Assembly (NCBI GenBank): GCA_965153355.1
Contig: OZ231127.1
Span: 6,634,001-6,698,000, forward strand
DNA length: 64,000 nucleotides
DNA from: Flaccisagitta enflata
Taxonomy: Eukaryota; Chaetognatha; Sagittoidea; Aphragmophora
Direction of reading: 5' to 3'
Shown here: in pieces, positions 1 through 14,693 of the stretch
Layout: every line of letters begins with the position of its first letter
How positions within the stretch are numbered: the first letter of the stretch is position 1
Made by a program: the position numbers and the translations under genes
Notes under the pieces: model-generated
The model's input: the letters and a program-made list of their open reading frames with translations, nothing else
What the model was told of the DNA's origin: nothing
The model's database searches: none

Positions 1-567
1 TTGCTTTGATTTTTCTTTTTTGCGGTCTTTTTTAATAGGTTCATAACCATTTTGTTCTTCCTTTTTAAACTGAATTCAGTTGCTGAATTGCTCGTTTTGC
101 ACGACATGCTTTCAATGGTCCCTTAAGCTCTCTTTTCAATTATCTTACCTCACACCTTTTGCATGACTCAAAGGCATGGTCAGTTTTCATGATATTTTTG
201 CCTTTATTTAGAACGTAGAGAATTGAACAAGAACGGTCGAGATATGTCTGATGGCTGTATGGTATTAGACAATGTTTGATGATTTGATTAAAGGGAAGAT
301 TGCCTTATAGATCAATGAATTGGTAGCATGCTCGATAGTTGGTGGAGCACTTGATGAAATGATTGACTGTTTAACTGCCAAATAAATTGTTTTTTTGTGT
401 TTGTGGGCGTGTATGATAGGTGCAATACAGAAATTTTGAAGAATTTGGTAAAAAGTCCCAATCATCTTAAGAATTAGAACCTCATTAGAACACAATTTCT
501 CCTACTTCAATTTCATCCGCAATTCCGCAAAAATATATCCGGAAACCCCAAAATTTGGCACATAAAG

Positions 568-858
568 AAAGAGGATGTAGCAGCCACAAAAGCTCTAAAG
601 GAAGAGGCTGAGAATAAGAAAGCAAAGGAGAAGGCAGAGAAAGAAGCTAAAGAAAAGGCTGAAAGAGAAGCTAAAGAAAAAGCTGAAAGAGAGGCTAAAG
701 AAAAGGCTGAAAGAGAGGCTAAAGAAAAAGCTGAGAAAGAAGCTAAAGAAAAGGCTGAAAGAGAAGCTAAAGAAAAAGCTGAAAGAGAAGCTAAAGAAAA
801 AGCTGAAAGAGAAGCCAAAGAGAAAGCTGCGAAAGAAGCCGCTGCCACAAAGAAAAAG
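568..858 (+). CDS. Internal exon: charged 8-residue helix repeats (copy 1)
   Basis: Encodes 97 residues in one open frame, phase 0 at both ends. A 25-residue leader (starts KEDVAATKALKEEAENKK) is followed by eight octapeptides of the type E-A-K-E-K-A-E-R/K (bases 643-834) and the tail EAAATKKK. The alternating E and K/R pattern with Ala predicts a long single alpha helix or coiled coil, and no domain is recognised. The acceptor is ataAAG ending at 567 and the donor AAG|GTAAAA is at 859. Comparison with 40954-41316 supports these edges: within the exon the copies differ by whole 24-nt units, whereas just past the donor a 1-bp indel shifts the frame. Its upstream partner exons lie left of the window. 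The acceptor is inferred and lacks a pyrimidine tract. Confidence 0.72.
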
Positions 859-2321
<1,463 letters not shown>

Positions 2322-2639
2322 CCCTTTCCTTCCCCCTTCCCTCTCCTCATTTACCGACTCTCACATCTCATAAATAGTTCAAACGATGAATTTTCATGTT
2401 GCAAAAACAGGACGGTAAAAAACTACAAATCAAGCTTGCCGCGATTCTTGCTGTCAGAATTGTCGTGTTAACTAAGTCACGGCCGTCAAGTCAATGAAAA
2501 CGTATAAATATCTTCATTTTTGGCCCTTGTTTCCGTTTAAAAAGTCAGTCCAGGGTTCATTGTATCATAATCACAGAAAGAGTCATTCAGAAGAGAGATG
2601 TGTATGAATTGAAATTGAAAGGGAGGGTGTTGAGGGGTG

Positions 2640-2855
2640 AGTCGGGGGAAATTGTTTGTGAGTGTGTGTGCCTCTGTGTATGTGTGTGTGTGTTTTTTTG
2701 CGAGAGGAAAAAGAAAAAAAAAAAAAGGGAGAGAGAGAGATAGAAGCAATTTAGAAAAGATAAAGTAAAAGAATATCAAAGGAAAGAGGGGAAAGAAGAA
2801 CGATGAAAAGCGCTCAAACACACACAAACGTATACAAACATACACACACACACAA

Positions 2856-2887
<32 letters not shown>

Positions 2888-2918
2888 ACTCACTCACTCA
2901 CTCACTCACTCACTCACA
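2640..2918 (+). repeat. GT, AC and ACTC simple-repeat cluster
   Basis: Short GT and A-rich tracts are followed by AC units and seven CACT/ACTC units. Copy 2 has expanded the AC part to about 365 bp (43986-44350). Confidence 0.9.
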
Positions 2919-3299
2919 CAGAACAAGAGACATTGAGGCATTTTTACTGCGGTGATTTTAGGTGTCATTAACATTCATTCAAAGATGATAATTTTGTTTT
3001 CACCTTGAACTTTTTCTTCTCTCGTCTGAACCGCCTCATGAGCGCAAATGAGGCTAAAGCCATAAATGTTCTCATGAATTCTGTTAGTAATTTGCCCATT
3101 TGTTCTTTTGTTCAGTGATAGTTTTAAAAGTCTGTGGCGGGGAGGGGGGGGGGGAGGACGGGGTACGTCTTTATTTTGATCCAAAAAAATCTCGAGATTC
3201 TTTTTATCTGAAACTTGAAAAGATTTAAATTTTTCATAAAGAATTTAAGTCGCTTGCAGACTGCAAAACAAACGTTTCCCTGGGTGGGTAGGTACCGTA

Positions 3300-4115
<816 letters not shown>

Positions 4116-4274
4116 CCTCCATTTTAGTCTTTAGTCATCTCCTTGGTTCTCTTCCCCGCTGTTTCCCAGGCCACAGCTTCAGATTCAATCTCTTCCAAAC
4201 ATTTCCTTGTGTTAGTCTTTTTTTGTCTCTCGTTTGAACAAGTCTCAATGGATAGGAAACCATTTTAGCTAAAG

Positions 4275-4515
<241 letters not shown>

Positions 4516-4606
4516 GAAGGAGACAGAGAAAGAGAGATTCTCTGTAAGCTTTTCCTTTACTGTCTCGTTACCCAATTGTGAAACTGAGATAGAGTTCACT
4601 ACTTTT

Positions 4607-4665
4607 TAGTCGCGTGCCACGCGACTCTACACCCCGCTAAGTCTGTCTGTCCGTCCGTCCTCTTT
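4607..4665 (+). mobile_element. Hairpin-headed element, head fragment
   Basis: TAGTCGCGTG is followed by its complement CACGCGACT, then CTCTACACCCCGC and a run of GTCC/GTCT units. This is the head of the family whose other end is GGCCTTG. A cassette minisatellite follows (4675-4860). In copy 2 (45948) the hairpin itself is missing and only CTCTACACCC onwards remains. Confidence 0.6.
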
Positions 4666-5064
4666 TTGGGCGCCGTAGGCCAGAAGCCTCAAACCAGGCC
4701 TCTGAGGCCTGATACCAGCCCAATCAGGCCTGAAATCAGCCCAGTCATGCCCGAAATCAGCCCTCTCAGACCTAAAATCAGCCCTCTCAGTCCGCCCTCT
4801 CAGTCCGCCCTGTGAAGCCTGAATTCAGCTCTCTCAAACCTAATGATTAGCCCTATTGCGGGCATTCACTTCCTTTCCTGCTCCATGCCTGTGGTTCTTT
4901 TTTCTTTTAGTTTAGTCCTGTGAATTCTCTGGATTTAATATCGCAAATATGACTCAATAGGCTGAGCGTCCTTATTCAGCACTTGGCTGAAGTGCAAGTC
5001 TTATAGGTCGTTGTCCTCTCTCTGTATTCGGCTTTGTCGCTAATATCGACTACAACAACCACAA

Positions 5065-5066
5065 CC

Positions 5067-5160
<94 letters not shown>

Positions 5161-5191
5161 AAACAGCAACAGCAACAGCAACAACAACAAT

Positions 5192-5283
<92 letters not shown>
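5065..5283 (+). repeat. (CAA)n microsatellite
   Basis: About 220 bp of CAA with a few CAG and TAA interruptions. Copy 2 carries a 600-bp version at 47805-48415. Confidence 0.97.
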
Positions 5284-5285
<2 letters not shown>

Positions 5286-5354
5286 CGGCGTTGTTTGTTG
5301 AGACGATGCTCGCCTTCATGGAATCATGGCCCCTGTGATAATAAACCATTTTTT

Positions 5355-5610
5355 AAATAAAGAAGAGAATAGACATTAAACAAGTTGCGCGGGGTCGCAA
5401 CATCATTTCGAACGGGTGGGCGGGGGCATAAAACTGCCATCGATACCCTCTCCATCCCCATGCTCACGCACACACACAAACAATCATAACTGCAGCATCA
5501 TAAATTCTTTTTCACACATTTCGACTTTAACACAACAACAGACGGATGGACCAACGGACGGACGGACAAACCCTTATATAGAGTTAAGTGTCCGCAATTT
5601 GAAATGATAA
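5355..5610 (-). mobile_element. Hairpin-headed family member, degraded, minus orientation
   Basis: Contains the family features GGGTGGGCGGGGGC (5412), a run of GGAC units (5540-5570) and CTTATATAGAGTTAAGTG (5573), in the reverse order to the + oriented copies. It belongs to an 825-bp stretch missing from copy 2, where 48480 joins directly to sequence matching 6180. Confidence 0.45.
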
Positions 5611-5865
5611 AAACGGTGAAAAATATCAACCCCAACATGCCCAACATTGTACGCTGGATGGACTGTTAAATGTTATCGTGACCGACCAACTGACCAACCA
5701 TAGAAAAGAATCATGAAGTGATATTGAATGAAAGAGGGATATTTGCTGATATTTTTATCTTTTTCTCATTTCCTTTCATTTTCTGTCTCTATAATTAAGA
5801 TGTCACACTTTCCCCCCTCATTTGATTAATTATCGATTTAAATTTTTTTCCACTACAAAGAACAA

Positions 5866-6096
5866 CAACGCCGGATACACGGCCAAAAAGCAGTAGCTGG
5901 CGGGTGGGCAGGGGCAGTGCACTGAGGGGCAGGGGCTGTCAATCAGTGGGCAGGGGCTGTATTTTGGGTGGGCAGGGGCTGTTATGCTCAGAAATCACAA
6001 GTACGGTCAATTTCGCGGCATCCAAAATTTCGCGTGATGGACACTCAGACAGACCAAGGGACACACCCTCTTATAGAGTCACTTAGCCAGCGACTA
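5866..6096 (-). mobile_element. Hairpin-headed nonautonomous element (231 bp)
   Basis: In minus orientation it runs from the hairpin AGTCACT...AGCGACT (6077-6095) through TTATAGAG and a short GACAGACC tract to GCCGGATACACGGCC at 5869. GGGGCAG units lie inside (5900-5985). It is flanked by A-runs, as in other copies. It is absent from copy 2. Confidence 0.6.
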
Positions 6097-6303
6097 AAAA
6101 TATTCAATGCATTTCATGATGCGGCTCATTTTCATTACGATGTCATTTTGACATTTCTCGTAGCGCCATATTAGTTCATCGGTTCGTTAGTCACCAAATG
6201 TAAAGAAATCATGATTTTTATGAGACATTGCCATTGTAACAAGTGACGCGGGGTCAAAATACCGTTACGTGTTAAAGTAAATCGGAAAGGAACGGAGGAA
6301 AGA

Positions 6304-6433
6304 AGGGTGAATTGATTAAATGAATGAATGAATGAATAAATGAATGAATGAATGAATAAATGAATGAATGAATGAATAAATGAATGAATGAATGAATGAA
6401 TGAATGAATGAATGAATGAATGAATGAATGAAT
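6304..6433 (+). repeat. (GAAT)n microsatellite
   Basis: Tetranucleotide array. A second GAAT patch lies at 6623-6665. Copy 2 has one array (48735-48800) that directly abuts sequence matching 7270, so the region between the two patches is missing there. Confidence 0.95.
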
Positions 6434-6515
6434 TTTTACATCAGCATAGTGAGTCACCATAGTTGTCGGGCTTGGGTCCGACTCAGCTGTGGTGACTTAC
6501 TATGCTGATGTAAAA
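6434..6515. repeat. Near-perfect inverted repeat (hairpin)
   Basis: TTTTACATCAGCATAGT (6434-6450) pairs exactly with ACTATGCTGATGTAAAA (6499-6515). Pairing extends inward through GAGTCACCA/TGGTGACTT with one mismatch, and the loop holds a second small stem, GTCGG/CCGAC. It lies immediately after the GAAT array and is absent from copy 2. No gene is associated with it. Confidence 0.85.
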
Positions 6516-7370
6516 CAAATTGTATATCTCTGCTCATCGCATTCATTAAGTGGTTCCTACATCAGACTCAAAGCCAGTCACAGACTGGGGTATCTGCTAG
6601 GACACCAAAAAAGTATCCAATGGAATGAATGAATGAATAAATGAATAATTAAATGAATGAATAATCAATGAACAAATATATGAATGTACCAATAAAGGCG
6701 GCTAATCGCCGTAGGAAAAAAGTCGTAAATGCTGAGAGAAAAAACAAGAGCTGCGGACAGCTGGACAGAGGCATCCAACCCCCATCCACACCCCAACCTC
6801 AAACTCCACACACAAGCATCTAGACCCCTTGTTTTTCCACTTTTCCACTCGGATAGACAAACAGACCAACAGACCGATGGATTGACTGACGGACAAAGCC
6901 TCTCATATAGTCTGTAGTTGAAATGAAAGGTTGACTGTGCTGCCAGGATGCACAATTATCACCTGGAACCTTTCAAAGTTCAATTAAACTTCAACTAACT
7001 TGTTTCCTCGTTTTTGAGAAAAATGCGAAAAATGTGGAAAAATAAAAAAAGATTCAAAAAATCATAGCTCCAAAACTATCAATGACACAGAATTCTGCTT
7101 GGCGTCATCTGAAAGAGGAGAATTAGTTCTTTCTTAGCTATCAATTTCATGCGTAGTGGCATTCGGCCCGAAAAGCAGATCAACTTCCCCAAACTCCTCA
7201 TGAGAAAAAGGGAAAATCGATTTCCGCCGTAGGTCTCAAAAAGCCAAAGGTATTCTTCGACTTTTTTCCAAATTATTGAATGAAAGAAAGAAGAAATGAA
7301 GTGAAGTTTGTTTTGTTTTGTTTTGTCTTTTTTTTTTTTGTTTTTTTTTTGTTTTTTGTTTTGTTTTTTT

Positions 7371-8140
7371 TGCCTCTTTTTAGCAGTGGCCCAAGGGGCC
7401 ATGGACCTATGCCATACAGGAGAAATTTCTCTTCTTCTCCTCCTTCTCCTCCTTCTCCCTCCCTACGTCCCTCTGAGACCTAACCTAGTCTCGAGGCCCT
7501 AATCCTAGTCTCAAGGCCCAAATCCTAGCCTTGAGGCTCAAATCCCAGCCCCAAAGCTCAAATCCGAGCCTCAAAGCTAGAATCCCAGCCTCAAAGCTCA
7601 AATTCCAGTCTTGAGGCTCAAATTCCAGTCTTGAGGCTCAAATGCCAGCCTTGAGGCTCAAATCCAGCCTCGAGGCTCAAATCCAGCCTCGAGGCTCAAA
7701 TCTCAGCCTTGAGGCTCAAATCTCAGCCTTGAGGCTCAAATCTCAGCCTTAAGGCTCAAACCCAAGCCTCAAAGCTCAAATCCCAGTCTCAAGGCTCAAA
7801 TCCCAGTCTCCAGGCTCAAATCTCAGCCTCAAGGCTCAAATGCCAGCCTCGAGGCCCAAATCCTGGTCTTGAGGCCTAAATCCTAGCCTCAAGGCTGAAA
7901 TCCCAGCCTCGAGGCTGAAATCCCAGCCTTGAGGCTCAGATATCAGTTTGAGGCTCTAATCCCAGCTCCAAGGCTCATATCCCAGCCTCCAGACCCTAAT
8001 TCCAGCCTTGAAGCTCAAATAAAAACAGCATAGGTCATCGGCCCCTTCGGGGCCGCTGCCCCTCTAACCACCTCACACCAACATACACTCACATAGGGGC
8101 AACGGGTACCGCTGACCATCTAACGCTTTTGCGACTATTA
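7371..8140 (+). mobile_element. Repeat cassette with 20-bp minisatellite, inserted only in copy 1
   Basis: The block starts at GCAGTGGCCC and holds about 27 degenerate 20-22-bp units (TTGAGGCTCAAATCCCAGCC type, 7480-8015), bounded by the inverted pair GACCTATGC (7403-7411) and GCATAGGTC (8028-8036). It ends with GGGGCCGCTGCCCC and the box CAACGGGTACCGCTGACCAT. In copy 2 the T-run and GCTATCTAATC are joined with none of this (48935-48955). Confidence 0.75.
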
Positions 8141-9057
8141 TCTCTTTGCTATCTAATCATAGGTCCCTACATAAGTCCCCAACTAAAGTCGCAGTGAAAA
8201 AATTAATCGATCGCCTCGATTTTATCCATTTATTCAGTTGTCAATTAGGTGTTGGCAAGGGTTCGGGATTTGTTCTTTGCTCGGAATTTTTTCTTTGTTC
8301 GATTTTCGCGCGACTTTTTGATGTTGTCAATTTTGAGTTTTTGAGTCAGAAAAAGAAGGCGAAAAATGCTTTTTTTTTTATCGAAGGCCAATCTTTATTG
8401 CTTGTATGTATTACGCCGACATGATTAACTGATTAACGCGAGGAATTGTCTTATTTGTTCCAATTTAAGTTGCGATCCTCAATTCATTATTCTAATACCT
8501 TCCAAAGGCTCGATACAAGCTGCGTCTATGATTCTGGAAGAAATGAGTTATCTTGGAAGGAAAACAGAGAAAAAATAAAAGTGAAATATGATAGAAATAC
8601 ACCAGAAAAGTTGCCAAATACTTTTAGAATTCCAACAATGTTCACAGAAAATATCACTGGAAAGTAGAATAACCAATGTTAGCATTAAGAACCTGAGTTG
8701 CATAATGCGGTTTTAAGATTGCTATTAAATCAATCGGCAAGTATTTCTGCTTCAGTCAATTAGAATAAAACTTCTCGACAAATGTACTGCTTTTACTAAG
8801 CAAAAGAGATAAAAAGGAACGATCCCATATCTTAGAATAATCGATTTAGTTTTACGTTTTATGGTGTGAGAAAATGAAGAGCTCGCTAAATAATGAATAA
8901 TAATGAATAAAAACCTCACAAACGTTGTGAATATGACATCAACCTTAACTCAAGGGTTGATGGTGCCTAGATGGACTAAAAAATTAGCGCTCACTTCACG
9001 CTCACGCTCACCACGCTAATCACGCTCATCACGCTAATCACGCCCATACCAGGTGCA
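8141..9057. other. No gene seen (duplicated noncoding)
   Basis: AT-rich sequence collinear with 48940-50085, with several indels. The short frames are not kept open in the other copy. The equivalent part of copy 2 (49625-49985) contains about 360 bp that do not match here. Confidence 0.5.
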
Positions 9058-9330
9058 TTCACTTTTTTTCACAACCACATTTAGAACGACAATTAGGATC
9101 ACAATTTCGACCACGGCTAAGACCACAATCAGTACAACAACAATAACCACGACCACGACCTCGATTTAGGCGACAACCAATAACACAATGTCGTCCGTGA
9201 CCACAATCACTACCACCACCAACCACAACCTTAACCACCACCTCGTACTTCACGCCTCAACGACTGCCCACATGGCCACAACCATAACCTTAACAATTGC
9301 TTCATGCCTCAAGCCTCACCTACTGCCCAC
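9058..9330. repeat. ACCACG/CCTTAACCAC-rich minisatellite
   Basis: Degenerate units built from ACCACAACC, CCTTAACCACTGCCTCA and CAACGACTGCCCAC. Copy 2 (50085-50430) has more of the long units. The minus strand reads through as a Cys- and Gly/Arg-rich peptide in both copies (see findings), but no splice sites or start support a gene. Confidence 0.7.
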
Positions 9331-9732
9331 GACCTTACTCGCTTTCTGAATTACGAGTTTGGACAAGGTCTTTCTATGACCCGTGATTTGATAACTGTCT
9401 CGTTTACATCCTCAGTTAAATTGAGTTGTTATTATTGTTCCTTGTCCGACAGCCTTCATTTCTTCCTCATGTACTCTTGTCGAGACTGTGTCGGGAGGTT
9501 GCGGCCTGTCTGCCCCATGAAGGTGGTTTCGATTTCATACTGTTTTCCTAGAGACTTCCGCTTGTAACAGATTATGGACTATGAGAATCTTGAGAGAAAT
9601 ATTTCAAAACTTGTATAGCGCGCAGGTGCTCCGGTGCGCAGGTCTAGCTTGAGTGGAGTGAAAAGGTGTGTTAGATGATTTTTTGTCCATTAGGGAAAGG
9701 CTTCATGAACGAGTGTACATTGCTGAATGTTA

Positions 9733-9880
9733 CGTCATGTTATGTCATGTCATGTCACGTCATGTCACGTCATGTCATGTCATGTCATGTCATGTCATGT
9801 CATGTCATGTCATGTCATGTCATGTCATGTCATGGTTCATTGTCTCTCTTGATTATGTCATGTCATGTCATGTCATGGTT
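9733..9880 (+). repeat. (TCATG)n pentanucleotide array
   Basis: Two runs of TCATG are separated by a GGTTCATTGTCTCT spacer. Structure and length are nearly unchanged at 50830-50970. Confidence 0.97.
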
Positions 9881-9989
9881 CATTGTCTCTTTTGAAATGG
9901 ACAATCATTAAAAACTAAATCCAAACGTAATCTCTAAACTGTCACTCATGTCTTTCCTGTGTTCAAGATGGCGTTTTGGGTGGCAATGT

Positions 9990-10210
<221 letters not shown>

Positions 10211-10417
10211 AAGAGAGAGTGCCTGTGACTATATGGGAAATCCAATGCTCAATGTTTTTCCGTATGACTTATTCCGGAATTGCAAATTTATAGTGAAAAG
10301 AAGTGAAAAATGCGGGGATTTTTTGCTTTTGCGTTTCTGAGCGTGATTTGAGTTTCCGAGAAGAAAACAAAGTGAGAACTTAGAAGATGTCTGAGATATT
10401 CGTAGATTCGGAATTTT

Positions 10418-10670
<253 letters not shown>

Positions 10671-10847
10671 AAGACATGTCCAAGACATACCGATACGTTC
10701 TCTTTTTAATCGATGTAAAAGGTGTGATGAAGAAATTGACTGATGAACTGACCTAAAAGATGCTTAAAAGATACTTGAAAGATGCTTAAAAGATGAGAAA
10801 TTAAGAGGATGGAAAGGATGCTGTTAAAATGAAATCTCCATGGTGAT

Positions 10848-11174
10848 TAGGGCGGCTACCTGGAGAGTCAAATGTGGTCAAATTTTAGAACGCCTCAGCC
10901 AACTAACCATACACTCTAAAGCGTATTTAAAAAGGAAGTGAAGCAAGCGGAGATTGGTATCTGGAAAGAAAACCCACACGGCAACACCATAGAGTTTCAA
11001 TGGGCGTAAAATTGCTTTCATATACTTTACCATTGTGTTGCCGTGCAGGTTTCTTGATCAAATACCGACCTCTGCTTGTCTGATTTACTGCCCAAATGCT
11101 GCATAGCATGTATGGTTAGATGGTGGAGGAATTTTAAATTTTGAGCCAAATTCACCCTTCAGGTAACCGCCCTA
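10848..11174. mobile_element. hAT-like MITE, 327 bp (copy 1)
   Basis: Begins TAGGGCGGCTACCTG and ends CAGGTAACCGCCCTA, which are imperfect terminal inverted repeats. It is flanked on both sides by the exact 8-bp direct repeat ATGGTGAT (10840-10847 and 11175-11182). An 8-bp duplication and TAGGG-type ends are typical of hAT transposons. An inner inverted pair ACGGCAACAC...GTGTTGCCGT is visible. There is no transposase. It is present at the same site in both duplicates, so it predates the duplication. Confidence 0.9.
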
Positions 11175-11257
11175 ATGGTGATCATGACGATATTGATGAT
11201 GATGACGATGATAATAAAGATGTCGATTATGATGACGATGATTATAGAAATGATGTT

Positions 11258-11460
11258 GTAGCCTTGTAGGCCTTTGGGCGTAATAACGATCAAATCCCGA
11301 CAAAGGTGTTCCGCGACCTTGTCGAGTTTGTCGACTGTCGACTCGCTCTTTGAGCCTCTTGTCGACGAACTCTTTGAGCTTCTCGCGGGCAACCTCGTCG
11401 ACGACGTGGTTCGCGCGATCGTCATCTCGCTTCAGAGACGTACTTAGCTTGTCTCCCAAA
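11258..11460 (-). pseudogene. GC-rich coding remnant, probably frameshifted
   Basis: A GC-rich island in AT-rich DNA, repeated at 52490-52690. On the minus strand one frame reads a charged, protein-like stretch (VDEVAREKLKEFVDKRLKER) that runs into DSRQ. Another frame then reads VDKLDKVAEHLC and RDLIVITPKGLQGYN. A single-base shift in the GTCGACAGTCGAC area would join them, and both copies carry the same break. In copy 2 the first frame also meets a stop. The alternative is a + strand tail ending LVDDVVRAIVISLQRRT-stop. It is not recognised, and it may be a relic of a retroposed or transposed gene. Confidence 0.3.
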
Positions 11461-11857
11461 TTGAATAAAAAAAAAAAATTAAAAAAAGAAATCAAGGGAA
11501 TATTAAATAAGAGGCACAAAAGTTGTGAACTTGTAATGAGCGTGTGAGAGGAAAACAAAATTAAAAAAGAAAAAAGATAATCAATTTTTGATTTTATCAA
11601 TTTCCTTAGCGAAACGCGACGATTAAAGGATTAAAAGAAATTCTCAAAAAAAGAATAAAAAACCCATTCCGAATCCACAAGTAATTAAGAATAATCAAAT
11701 CCTTCATGCGACGAAATAAGAAAATTGAAACAAATAAGAGAAATACGATTTAAGACATTCGTTTTATTTTTGAAGATTTCAAAGGATAAAACAAAACGCT
11801 AATTCTTGGTTTCTTTTTAAATAACTTTTAAAACAAAGGAATTTCCGGTTTCCACCA

Positions 11858-12415
11858 CCACCACCACTTCCGCCCTCTCTCGGCGCTCACACACAGCATT
11901 TCTCCATTTTGACCATCACCACTTCCGCCCTCTTTCGGCGCTCGCACACACTTCTCCATTTTGACCATCACCACTTCCGCCCTCTCTCGGCGCTCACACA
12001 CAGAATTTCTCCATTTTGACCATAACCACTTCCGCCCTCTCTTGGCGCTCACACACAGCATTGCTCCATTTTGACCACTACCACTTCCGACCTCTCTTGG
12101 CACTCACACACAGCATTTTTCCATTTTGACCACCACCACTTCCGCCCTCTCTCGGCGCTCACACACACACCATTTCTCCATTTTGACCATCACCACTTCC
12201 GCCCTCTCTCGGCGCTCGCACACAGCATTGCTCCATTTTGACCATCACCACTTCCGCCCTCTCTCGGCACTCACACACCATTTCTCCATTTTGACCATCA
12301 CCACTTCCGCCCTCTCTTGGCGCTCGCACTCAACATTACTCCATTTTGACCATCACCACTACTGCCCTCTCTCGGCGCTCACACACACCATTTCTCCATT
12401 TTGACCATCACATTT
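11858..12415 (+). repeat. 55-bp minisatellite, about ten units
   Basis: Units contain ACCATCACCACTTCCGCCCT, CTCTCGGCGCTC, ACACACAGCA and TTTCTCCATTTTG. Neighbouring units differ by CGG/TGG and similar substitutions. Copy 2 keeps only about two units (53100-53225). The units are contiguous with no spacer/repeat alternation, so this is not CRISPR-like. Confidence 0.93.
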
Positions 12416-12846
12416 GACATTCTCTCTCTGCTTTCACACACAAAATTACTCCATTTGAAGCATCTGTCCATATCAAAGCGCAACTCAGTACCCCTACGAT
12501 TCAACGTTAGAAATGAAATAATATTAATCTTTTATATTAATCTGATGATCTCATAGATTACGAATCATAATCATTTTCATCGTAATCACCATCAATATCA
12601 ATTCTTAAGTTATTTTCCTTCTAAACTGTGCGACAGCGTTAGTCTGTCCGTCCATCCATTTTTCTTTACATCTATCCGTGCATCCAAGTGCGTAAGTATC
12701 AGAAATAGTCTCTTGATGTAACTTTTTTTTTCTTAAGTAGGAAAGCATGCTATAATCTATACTTTATACAAGGGGCGTATTTGACGGGGCTTCAGGGGCA
12801 GCAGCTGCTGTCCTTTTTGTTGGGTCACAAACCCCATTGGGACACA

Positions 12847-12947
<101 letters not shown>

Positions 12948-12951
12948 CAAA

Positions 12952-13086
12952 ATGTCTGATGGAAAACTATTCCGCTTTACCCCCAAAAGGCGAAAAGTAC
13001 AATGCTCCAAATGTTACCAAGTATTTGACAATAACTATACTTTGCGTCATATGACAAAACATCATCCTTGGGCATCCTTCAACTAG
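12952..13086 (+). CDS. 44-aa BED-like zinc-finger peptide inside hAT-like element
   Basis: ATG at 12952, stop TAG at 13084-13086. The peptide starts [15 protein letters not shown], then [23 protein letters not shown]. The Cx2C...LRHMTKHHP arrangement resembles the N-terminal BED finger found on hAT transposases (Cx2C, then L-R-x-H and H-P). No catalytic domain follows. The ATG lies just after a GA array, with which the frame is also open upstream. It is probably the remnant of the transposase N-terminus of an internally deleted element. Whether it is expressed is unknown. The finger spacing (11 residues between the second Cys and the first His) is only an approximate match. Confidence 0.4.
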   Translation: MSDGKLFRFTPKRRKVQCSKCYQVFDNNYTLRHMTKHHPWASFN

Positions 13087-13731
13087 TAAACATTTTACAT
13101 CATAGTAAAGCAAGACTTTCTCTAATGTGATTACAAAATAGTTCTATTAAAAAGCAATACTAATTAGTAATATCAGTTGAATAATAAGCTCTACAGGTAA
13201 TAGAAAAAATATTGGGACACAAAACTTGTTGGGACACAGATTTTGGCTTGCTGCCCCAAAAAATTGGGCTCAAATACGCCCCTGCTATATACTATTGGCA
13301 TACTGTTATCTATACTATTGGCATACTATAATCTATACTATACTATTGGCTACTTGAAAGAATTTCAATTCACTCTCGCTTTCAGTTTTCGATTTTATGA
13401 CTCCTGTCCACTATCGAACTTCAGCGGAAAGATGAGAGGGAAAAACTTAACAAGCATAACATTAACCAGGGTTTCTGAGGAAGGTTCGGAGATCCGGTCC
13501 AAGAAAAGCCCTTGCCGGGTCCTGCCACATACTCAAGCGCTGACTCATTCATGTTTCCAAGTTTGTGTCCTAATGACTTGATAATGACTAGAAAAAATGA
13601 CTGGATAGTGGGAGTAAAATGGGGCCAAATAGCTCCTCAAGTCACACATTTAATTTCCTTTGACGATGCTATTAATCTTCTGGAGCACAAGAAGTAAAGA
13701 CTAACAAAGGGAAATGTACCGGAAGGGGGTG

Positions 13732-13955
<224 letters not shown>

Positions 13956-14076
13956 AGCACTCAAATTCATTCATTTATTCATTGATTGATGGCAGTATCT
14001 CTTTAGGTGGTGGAGGCAGGCCAATTTTGTCTTAGTCCAACATTTTCTTGGCACCAATCCTTGATATGATCATACC

Positions 14077-14078
<2 letters not shown>

Positions 14079-14164
<86 letters not shown>

Positions 14165-14433
14165 AAATAAAGAAAAAGAAAAAGAAAAAGAAAAGGAAAA
14201 ATAAACAGAGAGAGAAAAAGACAGAGAAAGTGAAAGAGAAAGAGAAAGAGAAAGAGAAAGAGAAAGAGAAGGAGAAAGTGAATGAGATAAAGAAAGGGAG
14301 ATAAAGAAAGAATGTTACAAAAGAAAGAAAGAAAGAAAGAAAGAACAAAAGAGGGAGGGAGATAGCAAACGAGACAGAGATCGAGAGACAAAGAAAAAGA
14401 AACAAACAGACAAGAAGAGAGCAGAGCACAAAT

Positions 14434-14478
<45 letters not shown>

Positions 14479-14487
14479 AAGTCAGAC

Positions 14488-14518
<31 letters not shown>

Positions 14519-14575
14519 AAGACAGAAAGTTAGACAGACAGAAAGTCAGACAGACAGACTGTCTTACAAAGAGCG
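14079..14575 (+). repeat. GA, GAAA, AAAGAG and ACAG simple-repeat tract
   Basis: Successive purine-rich arrays that end in ACAG units at 14435-14570. Collinear with 54208-54630. Confidence 0.93.
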
Positions 14576-14693
14576 AGAGTTCCCCAATTAGGCTTCGTTA
14601 GTCCAATCGCAGTCAAATTGCGTCCAATTGCCGAAGTGATTCAGAATCAGAAGAAAGAATGAAGAAGAGCGAGTAGAGGGAAAGACCACAAAG

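Noticed and set aside
8446-8667. 73-codon AT-rich frame
   Set aside because: No support from the duplicate, which has deleted and changed the region, and no splice or start context.
11828-12404. Frames across the 55-bp repeat, and the idea of a CRISPR-like array
   Set aside because: Units are contiguous with no unique spacers, the organism is eukaryotic, and array size collapses in copy 2.
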